From: Strongylocentrotus purpuratus
Taxonomy: Eukaryota; Echinodermata; Echinoidea; Camarodonta; Strongylocentrotidae
DNA: 64,000 bases
Assembly: GCF_000002235.5 (NCBI RefSeq)
Contig: NW_022145610.1
Coordinates: 745,271 to 809,270 of the forward strand
Direction of reading: 5' to 3'
The notes under the pieces are model-generated. The model searched no databases. It was not told the DNA's origin and worked only from the letters and a program-made list of their open reading frames with translations. Positions within the stretch are counted from its first letter, which is position 1. The number at the start of each line of letters is the position of its first letter. This document shows positions 35,431-47,827 of the stretch, piece after piece. The position numbers and the translations under genes were made by a program.

Positions 35431-37181
35431 TCTCCCCGTTTTTTGTTCATCGGTTAACTCAAGATCGGTTTTGTTAATTTCTTTCAATTTTGACACAGTC
35501 ATAGGTCATTGTCATGAGACGTGACAGTAACCTTTTCAAGGTCATCAGGTTATCGTGACGTCATCCAGGCGCCATTTTGTGAATTCACGTTATCCATCAT
35601 ATCTTCATGATGCATAAACAAAGGTCATTCATATTCATATCACATATACTTCAGATCAAGGGTCAACAAGTCATGTCATGAAAGGTCACATAAAGGTCAT
35701 GACGCGCACGTACGCGCGCGTCAAAATTTTAAAATGCTCAAAATCACTTAACTATTAAACGAGAGTATGAATCAGGTCATTTTAAGCATTTCAAAAATTT
35801 CCGTTCGTACGTGTCCCCGCGCGCGTTGTGCGCGCTCACAACGCGCGGAAAAAGTCAAATTCAAAATGTTTACATGATTTAGATTCCTCTTACCGTAAAT
35901 GACAATTTACATTAATTTCAGTCACCCTTGACCTTTCACAAGGCCGTGAGCGCGCGTCAAATTTCAAAATCCGCGCTTGCTGCTATGGACAATATAATGC
36001 AAATTTGATCAAAAACATGCCATTTTAAAAATCAAAATAGCTCTTCAGATAGTCCATTGACCCCTAACTTTTTTATCATGGTTAGAAAAAAACATGAGTT
36101 GGAGATATGATTTCATTTCTCATTTGACCCTCAATTAACTCATGACGTCATCATAATGGCCTCCGAACTCAAAATATAAATTTGCATATTATGAAGTCAG
36201 CAGGATTTTTGAAAATTGATTGTATCTCTGTAAATATTAATCAATTTTCTTTCAAATTTTGATATGTTCTACCTTAGAATATTCTCTTCAAATGCAATGA
36301 ACACAATAATTCATTTTGACAATGGTATCATGGCGTATTTTTGCGATTAAAGGAGGCATGTCAATTTTTCACATTTTGCGTGTGTTCTCTTTGGGACATG
36401 ATTTTTTCTCAAAACTGGATTCTACATTCCCGTCTTTCGCGAGCAATATCTCTGTCATTTTATCTTTGTTTACGCTGAACTTTGAGTATGTTGTAGCTGA
36501 GACAATAAACTATCACAAGTGTGCCCTTTATTTTTCGATCAGATGCCGGGATCATGCTCACGTTTCACTTACAAAGTGGGATTTGAGAATTCCATTTTCC
36601 GTTTACGTGTAATCTCTATGGGAAATGTTTTGGTATATCGGTAACGCACTTGACTTCCGACCTCGAGGGCCCTGGTTCGAGTCTGGGCGTCTCCAACAAT
36701 TTTTTTTCTTCACTTTTTTTTCTTTGTGACCTTTCACTGTACCGTCTCCTGTGAATATTGAATCACGTAGAATCGCAAATAATGTAATAAACAACCCTAT
36801 TTACTTTATTATTACCCTATTATCACTTGATCCATTACTTTTTGCGTGTAATCCTTATGGGAGATGACTTTTTCTCAAATCTGGATTCTACATTCTTGTC
36901 TTTTGCGAGCAATATCGCCGTTATTTCGGCTTGATTTTTGTTGATTTTGGAGTATGTCGTAGCTGAGACTATATACTATCTAAATGTTCTCTCATTTGTT
37001 TTCAGTCTGATGTCATCATGGTCTGTTAATAATCATCAACATCATCATGATCATGATCATCATCATCATCGTCATTACCATTACTATCAAGATCATCATC
37101 ATGATGATCATCATTGTTTACATGTTTATATAACTTGAAGGCAGACCACCTTATTCGTCCTCGTGACGAATTAAATTCTAG
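35431..37181 (+). mobile_element. HINE-like copy R2, type A, full length
   Basis: The 1,751-bp copy runs from TCTCCCCG at 35431 to CTAG at 37178-37181. The hairpin is ATTCGTC-CTCGT-GACGAAT. It has the type A layout with octamer/CRE block, modules, tRNA-like unit and (ATC)n (about 37030-37120). Confidence 0.86.
36621..36694 (+). tRNA. tRNA-like unit of R2
   Basis: Type A with GAGGGCCC in the variable region and GGTTCGAGTCTGG at the B box and T-stem (one T-stem mismatch). Confidence 0.55.
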
Positions 37182-38384
37182 TTTATTTTTATTTCTTCCG
37201 TACACTTTTTTGTGCACACGTTTACTCGAAATTGACATGGTCAATTTCCTTAAAATTTTTGTCAGTCATCAAGCCCTATGATTTCAAGTCTAATTTACTT
37301 TTTCAAGGTCATTAGGTCATCGTGACGTCATCCAGGCGCCATTTTGTAAAAATCAGGTCATTATCATATCTCAATAACGAGTCATCAAAAATCAACCATA
37401 TTTGGTATACATCAACTTCAGGTCAAAGGTCAACTTAAAATGTCAACAAATTTTGCGCGCGCACCTCGACGCGCACGTGCGCCCGCATCAAAATTTTATA
37501 ATGCTCCGTTTCGCTTAAAATAAATTTTGCATACGTTTTAGGCCATTTGAAGCATTTTGCATAAAAACGCGCACACACGCATGCGTGCGCGTTTTCGCGC
37601 TTGCTTGCATTTAGCAACGTAAAATCGCCAAATTTTCTCTGTCATCATATTTGGCACATTTTTTCAAGCATTTTGATACCTTGTTCACCTTTTTCTGACC
37701 ATTAATAACGGAATGAGCGTCCGTTAAGATACGCATCCGTGCGTGCGAGCTCTTGTAATACATAACATACATGCGCAAAAACATGCCTATACAAAATTCA
37801 TTGTAACTCTTCAGAATGGATAGATACCTCCAATTTTCTTTCATATTTAGATAGATTATGAGTCGGAGATATGATTTCATGTCTCATTTGACCCTCAATT
37901 AACTCATGACGTCATCATAATGGCCTCCGAACTCAAAATTTCAATTTGCATATTATGACGTCAGCAGATTTTTAGAAAATTGATTGTATCTCTGTAAATA
38001 TTGATTAATTTTCTTTTAAATTTTGATATGTTCTACCTGAGAATATTCTCTACAAATGCAGTAATCACGATATTTCATTTTGAAAATGGCATCATGGCGT
38101 ATTTTTGCGATTAAAGGAGGCATGTCAATTTTTCACATTTTGCGTGTATTCTCTATAGGACATGACTTTTTCTCAAAACTGGATTCTACATTCTTGTCTT
38201 TCGCGAGCAATATCTCAGTCGTTTTATCTTTGTTTACGCTGAGCTATGAGTATGTTGTAGCTGAGACAATATGCTATCATGAGTGTGCCATTTATTTTTT
38301 GATCAGATGCCGGGATCATGCTCATATTTCACTTGCAAAGTGGGATTTGAGATTTCCATTTTTCGTTTACGTGTAATCGGTATG

Positions 38385-38457
38385 GGAAATGATTTGGTAT
38401 ATCGGTAACGCACTTGACTTCCGACCTTGAGACCCCTGGTTCGAGTCCGGCGTCTTT
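38385..38457 (+). tRNA. Degraded tRNA-like unit of R3
   Basis: One base is missing from the T-stem (GTCCGGCGTC) and the acceptor 3' side has become CGTCTTT. The A-box-like part is intact. Confidence 0.45.
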
Positions 38458-38532
38458 ACCAATATTTTTCTTCACTTTTTTTTCATTTTGACCTTTCACT
38501 GTACAATCTCCTTTGAATTTTAAAACACGTAG

Positions 38533-38693
38533 TGTCGTATCTTATATGTCCATAAATACGAAAGTAATACTGCTAGAAGTATACGCCATTATGCTCGTTG
38601 CTAAGCTTACTGTATTCTTCCGGAGAGGGCAGTATTTCACTGTTTTATACAGACAAGTTTCTGATGGATATACATAGCAAATATTACATTACT
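38533..38693. mobile_element. 161-bp insertion with 8-bp target duplication in R3
   Basis: ACACGTAG occurs on both sides (38525-38532 and 38694-38701), while every other copy has it once at this point. An 8-bp duplication is typical of hAT and related transposons. The ends (TGTCGTATC..ATTACATTACT) show no clear inverted repeat, so the family is unassigned. Confidence 0.65.
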
Positions 38694-39394
38694 ACACGTA
38701 GAATCGCAAATAATGTAATAAACAACCATATATACTTTATTATTACCCTATTATCACTTGATCCATTACTTTTCGCCAGTAAACCCCATGGGAGATGACT
38801 TTTTCTCAAATCTGGATTCTACATTCCTGTCTTTTGCGAGCAATGTCGCTGTTATTTCCGCCTGGTTTTTGTTGATTTTGGAGTATGTTGTATCTGAGAC
38901 TATATGCTATCTAAATGTCCCCTCATTTTTTTCAATCAGATGTCAGAATCACGCTCATGATCAGCATCATGATCCTTATGGGAGATGACTTTTTCTCAAA
39001 TCTGGATTGTACATTCTTGTCTTTTGCGAGCAATATCGCCGTTATTTCGGCTTGATTTTTGTTGATTTTTGAGTATGTTGTAGCTGAGACTATATACTAT
39101 CTAATTGTTCTCTCATTTTTTCAGTCTGATGTCATCAAGGTCTGTTGATGATAATCATCAACATCATCATGATCATCATGATCATCATCATCATCGTCAT
39201 CACCATTACTATCAAGATCATCATCATCATGATGATAATCATTGTTTACATGTCTGTATAACTTCTCCCTTTCTCAAGATAGTAAATATTATTATCTATC
39301 ATAAGACTTGAAGACAGACCACCTTATTCGTCCTCGTGACGAATTAAATTCTAGTTTATTAGTATTATTATTATTATTAAATATTTTTCTTATT

Positions 39395-40569
39395 TCTAAC
39401 CACTTTTTTGTTGGCAAGATAACTTGAAAATGGCTCGATCAAATGCCTTGAAATTTGACACACATATGTATAGACATATGTACAAAACACAGAAATTGTT
39501 TCAACCTTGACCTTGACTGATGACGTCATCTAGGCGCCATTTTGTAAAATTTTACGAAAATCAACTCATGATCATATCTTCATAACCAAAAGCTATTTCT
39601 CATTCATATTTATCATGATCAAGGTCAATATCCGTCCGGTCAATTTCAGGTCAAATAACGCGCGCGTGCGCGTACGTCCGCGCGTTAATGCGCGCGCACA
39701 ATTTTAAAATGCTCAAAATCGTCTCAAAATCATTTTGCATACGTTTTAGGCCATTCTAAGCATTTTATAAAAAAAATCGCGCACACGCGCATGCGCGCGC
39801 GTTTTCGCTCGTAAAACTATTACACAACATAGATTCACCATTTTTTTTCTTTTATAATATTCCACAAATATATACAAACAAATTGATAATATGTTTGTCT
39901 GTTTATGACTATTAATAACGGAATGATCGACCATTTAACATAAATCTCCGTGCGCGCGAGTTTTGTAATACATAGCATATATGGGCAAAAACATACCTAT
40001 ACAAAATCCATTGAAGCTCTTTAGGATGCAAGGTGACCCCAATTTTTTTTCATATTTTGATAGAGTATGATTCGGAGATATTGTTTCATGTCACATTTGA
40101 CCTTCAATTAACTCATGACTTCATCATAATGGCCTCCGAACTCAAAATTCCAATTTGCATATTATGACGTCAGCATATTTATGGAAAATTGATTGTTTCT
40201 CTGTAAATAGTGATTAATTTTCTTCCAAATTTTGAAATGTTCTAGCTGAGACAATTTTCTACAAATGATGTCTTCACAATTGTTAATTTTGACAAAAGCA
40301 TCATGGCGTATTTTTGTGATTAAAGAAGGCATGTCAATTTTCACATTTTGCGTGTATTCTCTATGGGACATGATTTTTTTCTCAAAACTCGATTCTACAT
40401 TCCCGTCTTTCGCGAGCAATATCTACGTTGTTTTTGCTTCATTTACGCTGAACTTCGAGTATGTTGTAGCTGAGACAAAAAGCTATCTCAAATGTACCCT
40501 TTATTTTGTCTCAATTTTTTGTTGGATCAGCCCACCTATACTTGTTCCAAACAAGTATTACAAATCTAG
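39395..40569 (+). mobile_element. HINE-like copy R4, type C, short, no tRNA-like unit
   Basis: The 1,175-bp copy runs from TCTAACCACTTTTTTG at 39395 to CTAG at 40566-40569. The hairpin is ATACTTGTT-CCA-AACAAGTAT with upstream CAGCCCACCT. It corresponds to L11 in ends, content and the missing tRNA-like unit. Confidence 0.83.
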
Positions 40570-40583
40570 TTTTTATTTATTGT

Positions 40584-42524
40584 TCCCACTTTTTTTTGTT
40601 AACAGGATAACTCAAGATCGGGTTAATCAATTTCATTCAATTTTAGCACAGTCATAGGTCATTGTCATGAAACGTAACAGTAACATTTTCAAGGTCATCA
40701 AATCTTCATGACGTCATCCAGGCGCCATTTTGTGTTTTTTTTGGTACGTTTTACTCATGATCATATCTTCATAACGAAAAAGCATTTCTCATTCATATTT
40801 ATCATGATTAAGGTCAATATCCGTCCGATCAATTTCAGGTCAAAAAACGCACGCGCATGCGTACGTCCGCGTGTCAGCTTGCGCGCAAAATTTAAAAATG
40901 CTCAAAATCATATCAAATTAATTTTGCATACGTTTTAGGCCATTTTAAGCATTTTGCAAAAAAAACGCGCACACGCGAATGCGCGCGCGTTTTCGCGCGT
41001 ACTGGTATTTTCCAACATGAAATCGCCAATTTTTCTCTGTCATCATATTTGGTATATTTTTTCAAGCATTTTGATACCTTGTTCACCTTTTTCTGACCAT
41101 TAATAACGGAATGACCGTCCGTTTAAGATAATTTCCGTGCGTGCGAGCTCTTGTAATACATGGGCAAAAACATGCCTATACAAAATCCACTGTAGCGCTT
41201 TAGGATGGAAGGTGAACCCAATTTTTTTCCATATTTTGATAGAGTATGAATTGGAAATATGATTTCATGTCTCATTTGACCCTCAATTAACTCATGACGT
41301 CATCCTAATGGCCTCCCAACTCAAAATTTCAATTTGCATATTATGACGTCAGCTTATTTCTGGAAAATTGACTGTATCTCTGTAAATATTGATCAATTTT
41401 CTTTCAATTTTTGATATGATCTAGCTGAGACAATTCTCTACAAATGTATTTCCACAATTTTTCATTTTGACAAAGGTATCATGGCGTATTTTTGCGATTA
41501 AAGGTGGCATGTCAATTTTTCACATTTTGCGTGGAATTGTCTAAAGGACATGACTATTTTTCAAAACTGCATTCTACATTTCCGTCTTTCGCGAGCAATA
41601 TCTCCGTTGTTTTAACTTTGTTTTCGCTGAGCTTCAGCTATGTTGTAGCTGAGACAATTACCTATCTCCAATGTGCACTTTATTTTTCGATCATATGCCG
41701 GGATCTTGCTTATATTTCACTTGCAAAGTAGGACTTAAGAATTCCATTTCCCGTTTACGTGTAATCGCTATGGGAGATGTTTTGGTATATCAGTAACGCA
41801 CTTGGCTTTCAACCTCGAGATCCCTGGTTCGAGTCCGGGTGTCTCCAACAATTTTTTCTCCACTTTTTTTTTCCTTTTGACCTTTTACTGTACCATCTCC
41901 TTTGATTATTTAAACACGTAGAATCGCAAATAATGTCATAAACAACCCCTTTTACTTTATTATTACTCTATTTTCACTTAATCCATTACTTTTTGCGTGT
42001 AATCCCTACGGGAGATGACTTTTTCTCAAATCTGGATTCTACATTCCTGTCTTTTGCGAGCAATATCGCCGTTATTTCTGCTTGGATTTTGGTGATTTTT
42101 AAGTATGTTGTAGCTGAGACTATATGCTATCAAAATCAACCCTCATTTTTTCAATAAGATGTCAGGATCGCGCTCATGATCATGATCATTATCATCATGA
42201 TCATCATTATCATGATGATAATCATTTATCAATTAATTTTCATTTCTTTGAATAAGATAAAATCGTCAAAAGGTGTTCTTCATGATGTAAATTAGAGTCA
42301 AATGTGTAACTGGTTACTGCACAGGGTCAAAGGTCATATATTGTTTCAATCTATCTTCCCTAGATCCATGATGATCAAGGAGACACAATTTAATCTTGAC
42401 ATATGGATATATCATAATGGGAGAAGCATTTTATAAAATAAAATATCGTGTAATGCATTATTCGTTATGTAAACCATTATCATACGTATCACCTAATTCG
42501 TCTAAGTGACGAATTAAAGTCTAG
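40584..42524 (+). mobile_element. HINE-like copy R5, A/B mosaic
   Basis: The 1,941-bp copy has a type A 5' half (TCCCACTTTTTTTTG, TGTTTTTTTTGGTACG spacer) and a type B 3' half: GGAGATG tRNA-like unit, DR1-like GGGTCAAAGGTCA at 42324-42336, ACGTATCACCT and end AGTCTAG at 42521. It is a recombinant of the two families. Confidence 0.82.
41773..41846 (+). tRNA. tRNA-like unit of R5
   Basis: Type B with changes in the A-box region (TATATCAGTAACG) and anticodon arm (CTTGGCTTTCAACC). B box GGTTCGAGTCC intact. Confidence 0.55.
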
Positions 42525-42680
42525 TTAGGTGATACGTAACGAAGTCTACGTATCACCTTTTGATTTCGTCAAGATTTTTCTTTATTATTATTTATTAGGT
42601 GATACGTACGTAGACGTATCACCTTTTGATTTCGTCAAGATTTTTATTATTTATTTATTTATTTATTTATTTATTATTAT
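42525..42680 (+). repeat. 5' leader of R6: two type-B hairpin modules plus (ATTT)n
   Basis: Hairpins are 42527-42558 and 42597-42624, both AGGTGATACGT..ACGTATCACCT followed by TTTTGATTTCGTCAAGAT. A long (ATTT)n/(ATT)n tract then leads to TCTTCC. The first module begins 2 bases after R5's CTAG. Confidence 0.85.
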
Positions 42681-44641
42681 TCTTCCTCGAATTTGTTCGC
42701 AGGATATCTCAAGACTGAATAAAGCCATTATCATGAAACTTGCCATGATGATAGATCTTAGTCTAACTTAGAACTGCGTGACTTTTCAAAGACTCAAAAT
42801 TATCGTGACGTCATCCAGGCGCCATTTTGTGAAAATAAACTTATGATCATATCTTCATAACGGAAAGGAATTTTTCATTCATATTTATCAGGAAGAAGAT
42901 CAATATCCATCCGGTCAATTTCAGATCAATAAACGTGCGCAAATGCGCGCGTGCGCGTTCGTACGCGCGTTTACGCGCGCGAAAAAAATTAAAATGCTCC
43001 AAATCATCCCAAATTTTTTTTGCATACGTTTCAGGCCATATGGAGCATTTGACAAAAAATCACGCAAACGCGCATGCGCGCGCGTTTTTTGCGCGTACTA
43101 GCATTTTGCAACATAGAATCGCCGAATGTTCTCTATCATCATATTTGGTACATCTTTCCAAGCATTTTGATAACTTGTTCACCTTTTAATAACGCAATGA
43201 GCGTCCGTCAAAGTTGACAGCGCGCGCGGACCTGCGTTATCTTTATCCACAATACATGAGCAAAAACATGTCTATACAAAATTCTTTGTAACTCTTCAGA
43301 ATAGATAGAAACTCCCAATATTTTTTCATATTTAGATAGGTTATAAGTTGGAGATATGATTTAATGTCTCATTTGACCCTCAATTAACTCATAACGTCAT
43401 CATAATGGCCTCCAAACTCAAAATTTCAATTTGCATATTATGACGTCAGCATAATTTTGGAAAATTGATTGTATCTCTGTAAATATTTATTGATTTTCTT
43501 TTAAATTTTGATATGTTCTACCTGAGACAATTTTCTACAAATAAATAATCCACAATTTTCCATTTTGACAAAGGCATCATGGCGTATTTTTGCAATTAAA
43601 GAAGGCATGTCAATTTTTCACATTTTACGTGTATTCTCTATGGGACATGACTTTTTCTCAAAACTGGATTCTACACTCCTGTCTTTCGCGAGCAAAATCT
43701 CTGTTGTTTTAGCTTCGTTTTCGCTGAACTTCGGATATGTTGTAGCTGAGACAATGAGCTATCACAAGTGCGCCCTTTATTTTTCGATTAGATGCCGGGA
43801 TCATGCTCATATTTCACTTGCAAAGTAGGATTTCAGAATTCCATTTCCCGTTTACGTGTAATCGCTATGGGAAATGTTTTGGTATATCGGTAACGCACTT
43901 GACTTCCAATCTCGAGATCCCTGGTTCGAGTCCGGGTGTCTCCAACAATTTTTTTCTTCACTTTTTTTTCCTTTTGACCTTCACTGTACCATCTCCTTTG
44001 ATTATTAAAACACGTAGAATCGCAAATAATGTCACAAACAACCCTTTTTACTTTATTATTACCCTATTTTCACTTAATCCATTACTTTTTGCGTGTAATC
44101 TCTATGGGAGATGACTTTTTCTCAAATCTGGAGTCTACATTCCTGTCTTTTGCGAGCAATATCGCCGTTATTTCTGCTTGGATTTTGTTGACTTTTGAGT
44201 AAGTTGTAGCTGAGACTATATGCTATCTAAATCAACCCTCATTTTTTCAATAAGATGTCATGATCGCGCTCATGATCATGATCATTATCATCATGATCAT
44301 CATTATCATAATGATGATAATCATTTATCAATTACATTTTCATTTCTTTGAATAAGATAAAATCGTCAAAAGGTGTTCTTCATGATGTAAATTAGAGTCA
44401 AATGTGTAACTGGTTACTGCACAGGGTCAAAGGTCATATATTGTTTCAATCTATCTTCCCTAGATCCATGATGATCAAGGAGACACAATTTAATCTTGAC
44501 ATATGAATAGATCATAATGGGAGAAGCATATAAATGGGAGAAGCATTTTACAAAATAATATATCGTGTAATGCATTATTCGTTATGTAAACCATTATCAT
44601 ACGTATCACCTAATTCGTCTAAGTGACGAATTAAAGTCTAG
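42681..44641 (+). mobile_element. HINE-like copy R6, type B, full length
   Basis: The 1,961-bp copy runs from TCTTCC at 42681 to CTAG at 44638-44641. DR1-like GGGTCAAAGGTCA is at 44424-44436. Layout as L3/L5, with (ATC)n at about 44265-44330. Confidence 0.87.
43870..43943 (+). tRNA. tRNA-like unit of R6
   Basis: A hybrid: GGAAATG 5' arm as in type A, but CCAATCTCGAGATCC and TGTCTCC as in type B. Confidence 0.57.
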
Positions 44642-44661
44642 TTTATTTTTTTTATTATTAT

Positions 44662-46024
44662 TCTTCCTCGAATTTGTTCGCAGGATATCTCAAGACTGAA
44701 TAAAGCCATTATCATGAAACTTGCCATGATGATAGATCTTAGTCTAACTTAGAACTGCGTGACTTTTTAGAGAGTCAAAGTTATCGTGACGTCATCCAGG
44801 CGCCATTTTGTGAAAATCAACTTATGATCATATCTTCATAACGGAAAGGAATTTCTCATTTATAATTATCAGGATTAAGATCAATATCTGTCCGGTCAAT
44901 TTCAGGTCAATAAATGCGTGCAAAACTGCGCGTACGCGTACGTGCGCGCGTTAACGCGCGCGTAAAATTTTAAATTGCTCAAAATCGTTTAAATTTTTTT
45001 TTGCATACGTTTTAGGCCATTATAAGCATTTCATAAAAAATCGCGCAAAACACGCATTTTTGCACGTTTTCGTTTGTCACCGCCGAACGAAAAATAATTC
45101 CTTGTATATTTGTTTTGACAAGATCTTCCTCATATTTTTCTGAACAATTTGATACCATGTTTAGCTCTTTATCACTATTAATAACGGAATGAGCGTCCGT
45201 TCAAGAAAAATATCCGTGCGCGCGAGCTCATGTATTACATAGCATATATGGGCAAAAACATGCCTATAAAAAGTGCATCGGGGTGAATAAGGACTGCCAT
45301 TTTTTTCATATTTAGATAGAGTATGAGTCAGAGATATAATTTCATATCTCATTTGGCCATTCAATACATCTTGACGTCATCATAATGGCCTTGGAAGTCA
45401 AAATACAAAATTGCATATTATGACGTCATTATATTCATGGAAAATTTAGTGTATTTCTCATAATATTGACTGATTTCCTTCCAAATTTCGGTATCTTGTA
45501 GTTGAGGCAATTGCCTTCAAGATAAATACACACTACTTTTTATTTCATTGACGTCATCATAGTACAAAATTCAATTAAAGGCCACATTTCAGAATTTTCT
45601 TAATTTGCGTGTTATGCCTAAGGAAGGTGAATTTCGTTCACATCATGAATCTTCATGACATTGATCTTTAAGCACTATCTAGCTTATGAGTACTCTATGT
45701 TCTTCCAAATTTTGATACGGTGTAGCTAATAAATTATCTACAATATTGACGTACATCATCTATCATTTCGATGACATCATCTTAGTGAAAATTTCAATTA
45801 AAGGCGACATGTCAGAATTTTCTTAGTTAGCGTGTTAGGCGACTTTTTCTGAAATCCTGATTCTTCAAATCTCTATCGAATACCTGAAGGGGGCGCTATA
45901 CCACTCTTAATCATGGTCTTTATCGTATTTATGATCATTATCATTAGATCATCATCGGCACACTTTCATGATAATAAAATAGCACGTATCACCTAATTCG
46001 TCAAAGTGACGAATTAAAGTCTAG
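44662..46024 (+). mobile_element. HINE-like copy R7, type B ends, no tRNA-like unit
   Basis: The 1,363-bp copy runs from TCTTCC at 44662 to CTAG at 46021. It shares the L4-type 3' half (ATCATCGGCACACTTTCATG, GGGGGCGCTATACCACTC). It is adjacent to R8, which it closely resembles. Confidence 0.82.
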
Positions 46025-46039
46025 TTTTATTTTTATTAT

Positions 46040-47413
46040 TCTTCCTCGATTTTGTTCGCAGGATATCTCAAGACTGAATAAAGCCATTATCATGAAACTT
46101 TTACTGATGATAGATCTTAGTCTAACTTAGACCTGCGTGACTTTTCAAAGACTCAAAGTCATCATGACGTCATCTAGGCGCCATTTTGTAAAAATCAACT
46201 TATGATCATATCTTCATATTAACGGAAAGGCAATTCTCATTTATAATTATCAGGATTAAGATCAATGTCCGTCCGGTCAATTTCAGGTCAATAAATGCGC
46301 GCAAACATGCGCGTACGCTGACGTGCGCGCGTTAACGCGCGCAATTTTTTTTAAAATGCTCAAAATCATCCCAAATTTGTTTTGCATATGTTTCAGGCCA
46401 TTATAAGCATTTTATTAAAAATCGCGCAAAACGCGCATATTTGCGCGTTTTCGTTCGTCACGGCCGAACGAAAAATACTTCCTCTGCAATAATCATTGAC
46501 AGAATATTCCTCATATTTGTCTGAACAATTTGATACCATGTTCATCTCTTTATCACTATTAATAATGGAATGAGCGTCCGTCCAAGATAAATATATGCGC
46601 GCGAGGTCATGTATTACATAGCATATATGGGCAAAAACATGCCTGTAAAAGTACATCAGGATGAATAAGGACTGCCATTCTTTTTTCATATTTAGATAGA
46701 GTAAGAGTCGGAGATATGATTTCATATCTCATGTGGCCATTAAATACATCTTGACGTCATCATAATGACCTTGGAAGTAAACATACAAAATTGCATATTA
46801 TGACGTCATCATATTTATGGAAAATTTAGTGTATTTCTCATAATATTGACTGATTTTCTTCCAATTCTCGGTATCTTTTAGTTGAGGCAATTGCCTCATT
46901 AACGTCATTTTTATTTCATTGACGTCATCATTGTACAAAATTCAATTAAAGGCCACATGACAGAATTTTCATAATTTGCGTGTTATGCCTATGGAAGGTG
47001 AATTTCGTTCACATCATGATGACATTGATCTTTGAGCACTATCTAGCTTATTTGTACTCTATGTTTTCCCAAATTTTGATACGGTGTAGCTAATAAATTA
47101 TCTACAATATTGACGTACATCATTTATCATTTCGATGACATCATCATAGTAATAATTTCAATTAAAGGCGACATGTCAGCATTTTCTTAGTTTGCGTGTA
47201 AGGCGACTTTTTCTGAAATCCTGATTCTACAAATCTCTATCGAATACCTGAAGGGGGCGCTATACCACTCTTAATCATGGTCTTTATCATTTAAAACAAT
47301 TTTTTTTTTTCGTAGTTATGAACATTATCATTAGATCATCATCGGCACACTTACATGATAAAAAAATAGCATACGTATCACCTAATTCGTCAAAGTGACG
47401 AATTAAAGTCTAG
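46040..47413 (+). mobile_element. HINE-like copy R8, type B ends, no tRNA-like unit
   Basis: The 1,374-bp copy runs from TCTTCC at 46040 to CTAG at 47410-47413. It is the near neighbour and homologue of R7, with a short T-rich insertion near 47300 and a partial loss near 46900. Confidence 0.82.
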
Positions 47414-47486
47414 TTAGGTGATACGTAACGAAGTCTACGTATCACCTATTGATTTCGTCAAGATTTTCTTTATTATTTCTTTTTAT
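47414..47486 (+). repeat. 5' leader of R9: one type-B hairpin module
   Basis: Arms AGGTGATACGT (47416-47426) and ACGTATCACCT (47437-47447), then TTGATTTCGTCAAGATTTTC and a T-rich tract up to TCTTCC. Confidence 0.82.
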
Positions 47487-47827
47487 TCTTCCTCGAATTT
47501 GTTCGCAGAATATCTCAAGACTGAATAAAGCCATTATCATGAAACTTTCAATGATGATAGATCTTAGTCTAACTTAGAACTGTGTGACTTTCCAGAGAGT
47601 CAAGGTCATCGTGACGTCATGCAGGCGCCATTTTGTGAAAATCAACTTATGATCATATCTTCATAACGGAAATTAGTTTTTCATTCATATTTATCATGAA
47701 TAAGATCAATATCCGTCAGGTCAATTTCAGGTCAATAAACACGCGTTTGTCCGCGCGTTTACATAGCATATATGGGCAAAAACATGCCTATACAAAATCC
47801 ATTATAGCTATTTGGAATGAACCGTGA
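47487..47827 (+). mobile_element. HINE-like copy R9, 5' segment (type B), interrupted
   Basis: It starts with TCTTCC at 47487 and includes the GGCGCC/CRE block. The central CpG/palindrome region is deleted (junction about 47760), and it continues to TTTGGAATGAACCGTGA. There the 6.17-kb TIR element interrupts it; the copy resumes at 53998. Confidence 0.8.

Larger units (their letters stand above)
37194..39354 (+). mobile_element. HINE-like copy R3, type A, with a 161-bp insertion and a duplicated module
   Basis: The 2,161-bp copy starts near TCTTCCGTACACTTTTTTG and ends with CTAG at 39351. Its extra length comes from an insertion at 38533-38693 and from a second copy of the module before the (ATC)n tract (about 38775-38945 and 38970-39110). 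The first of these two reads through as MGDDFFSNLDSTFLSFASN without the usual stop. Confidence 0.83.
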
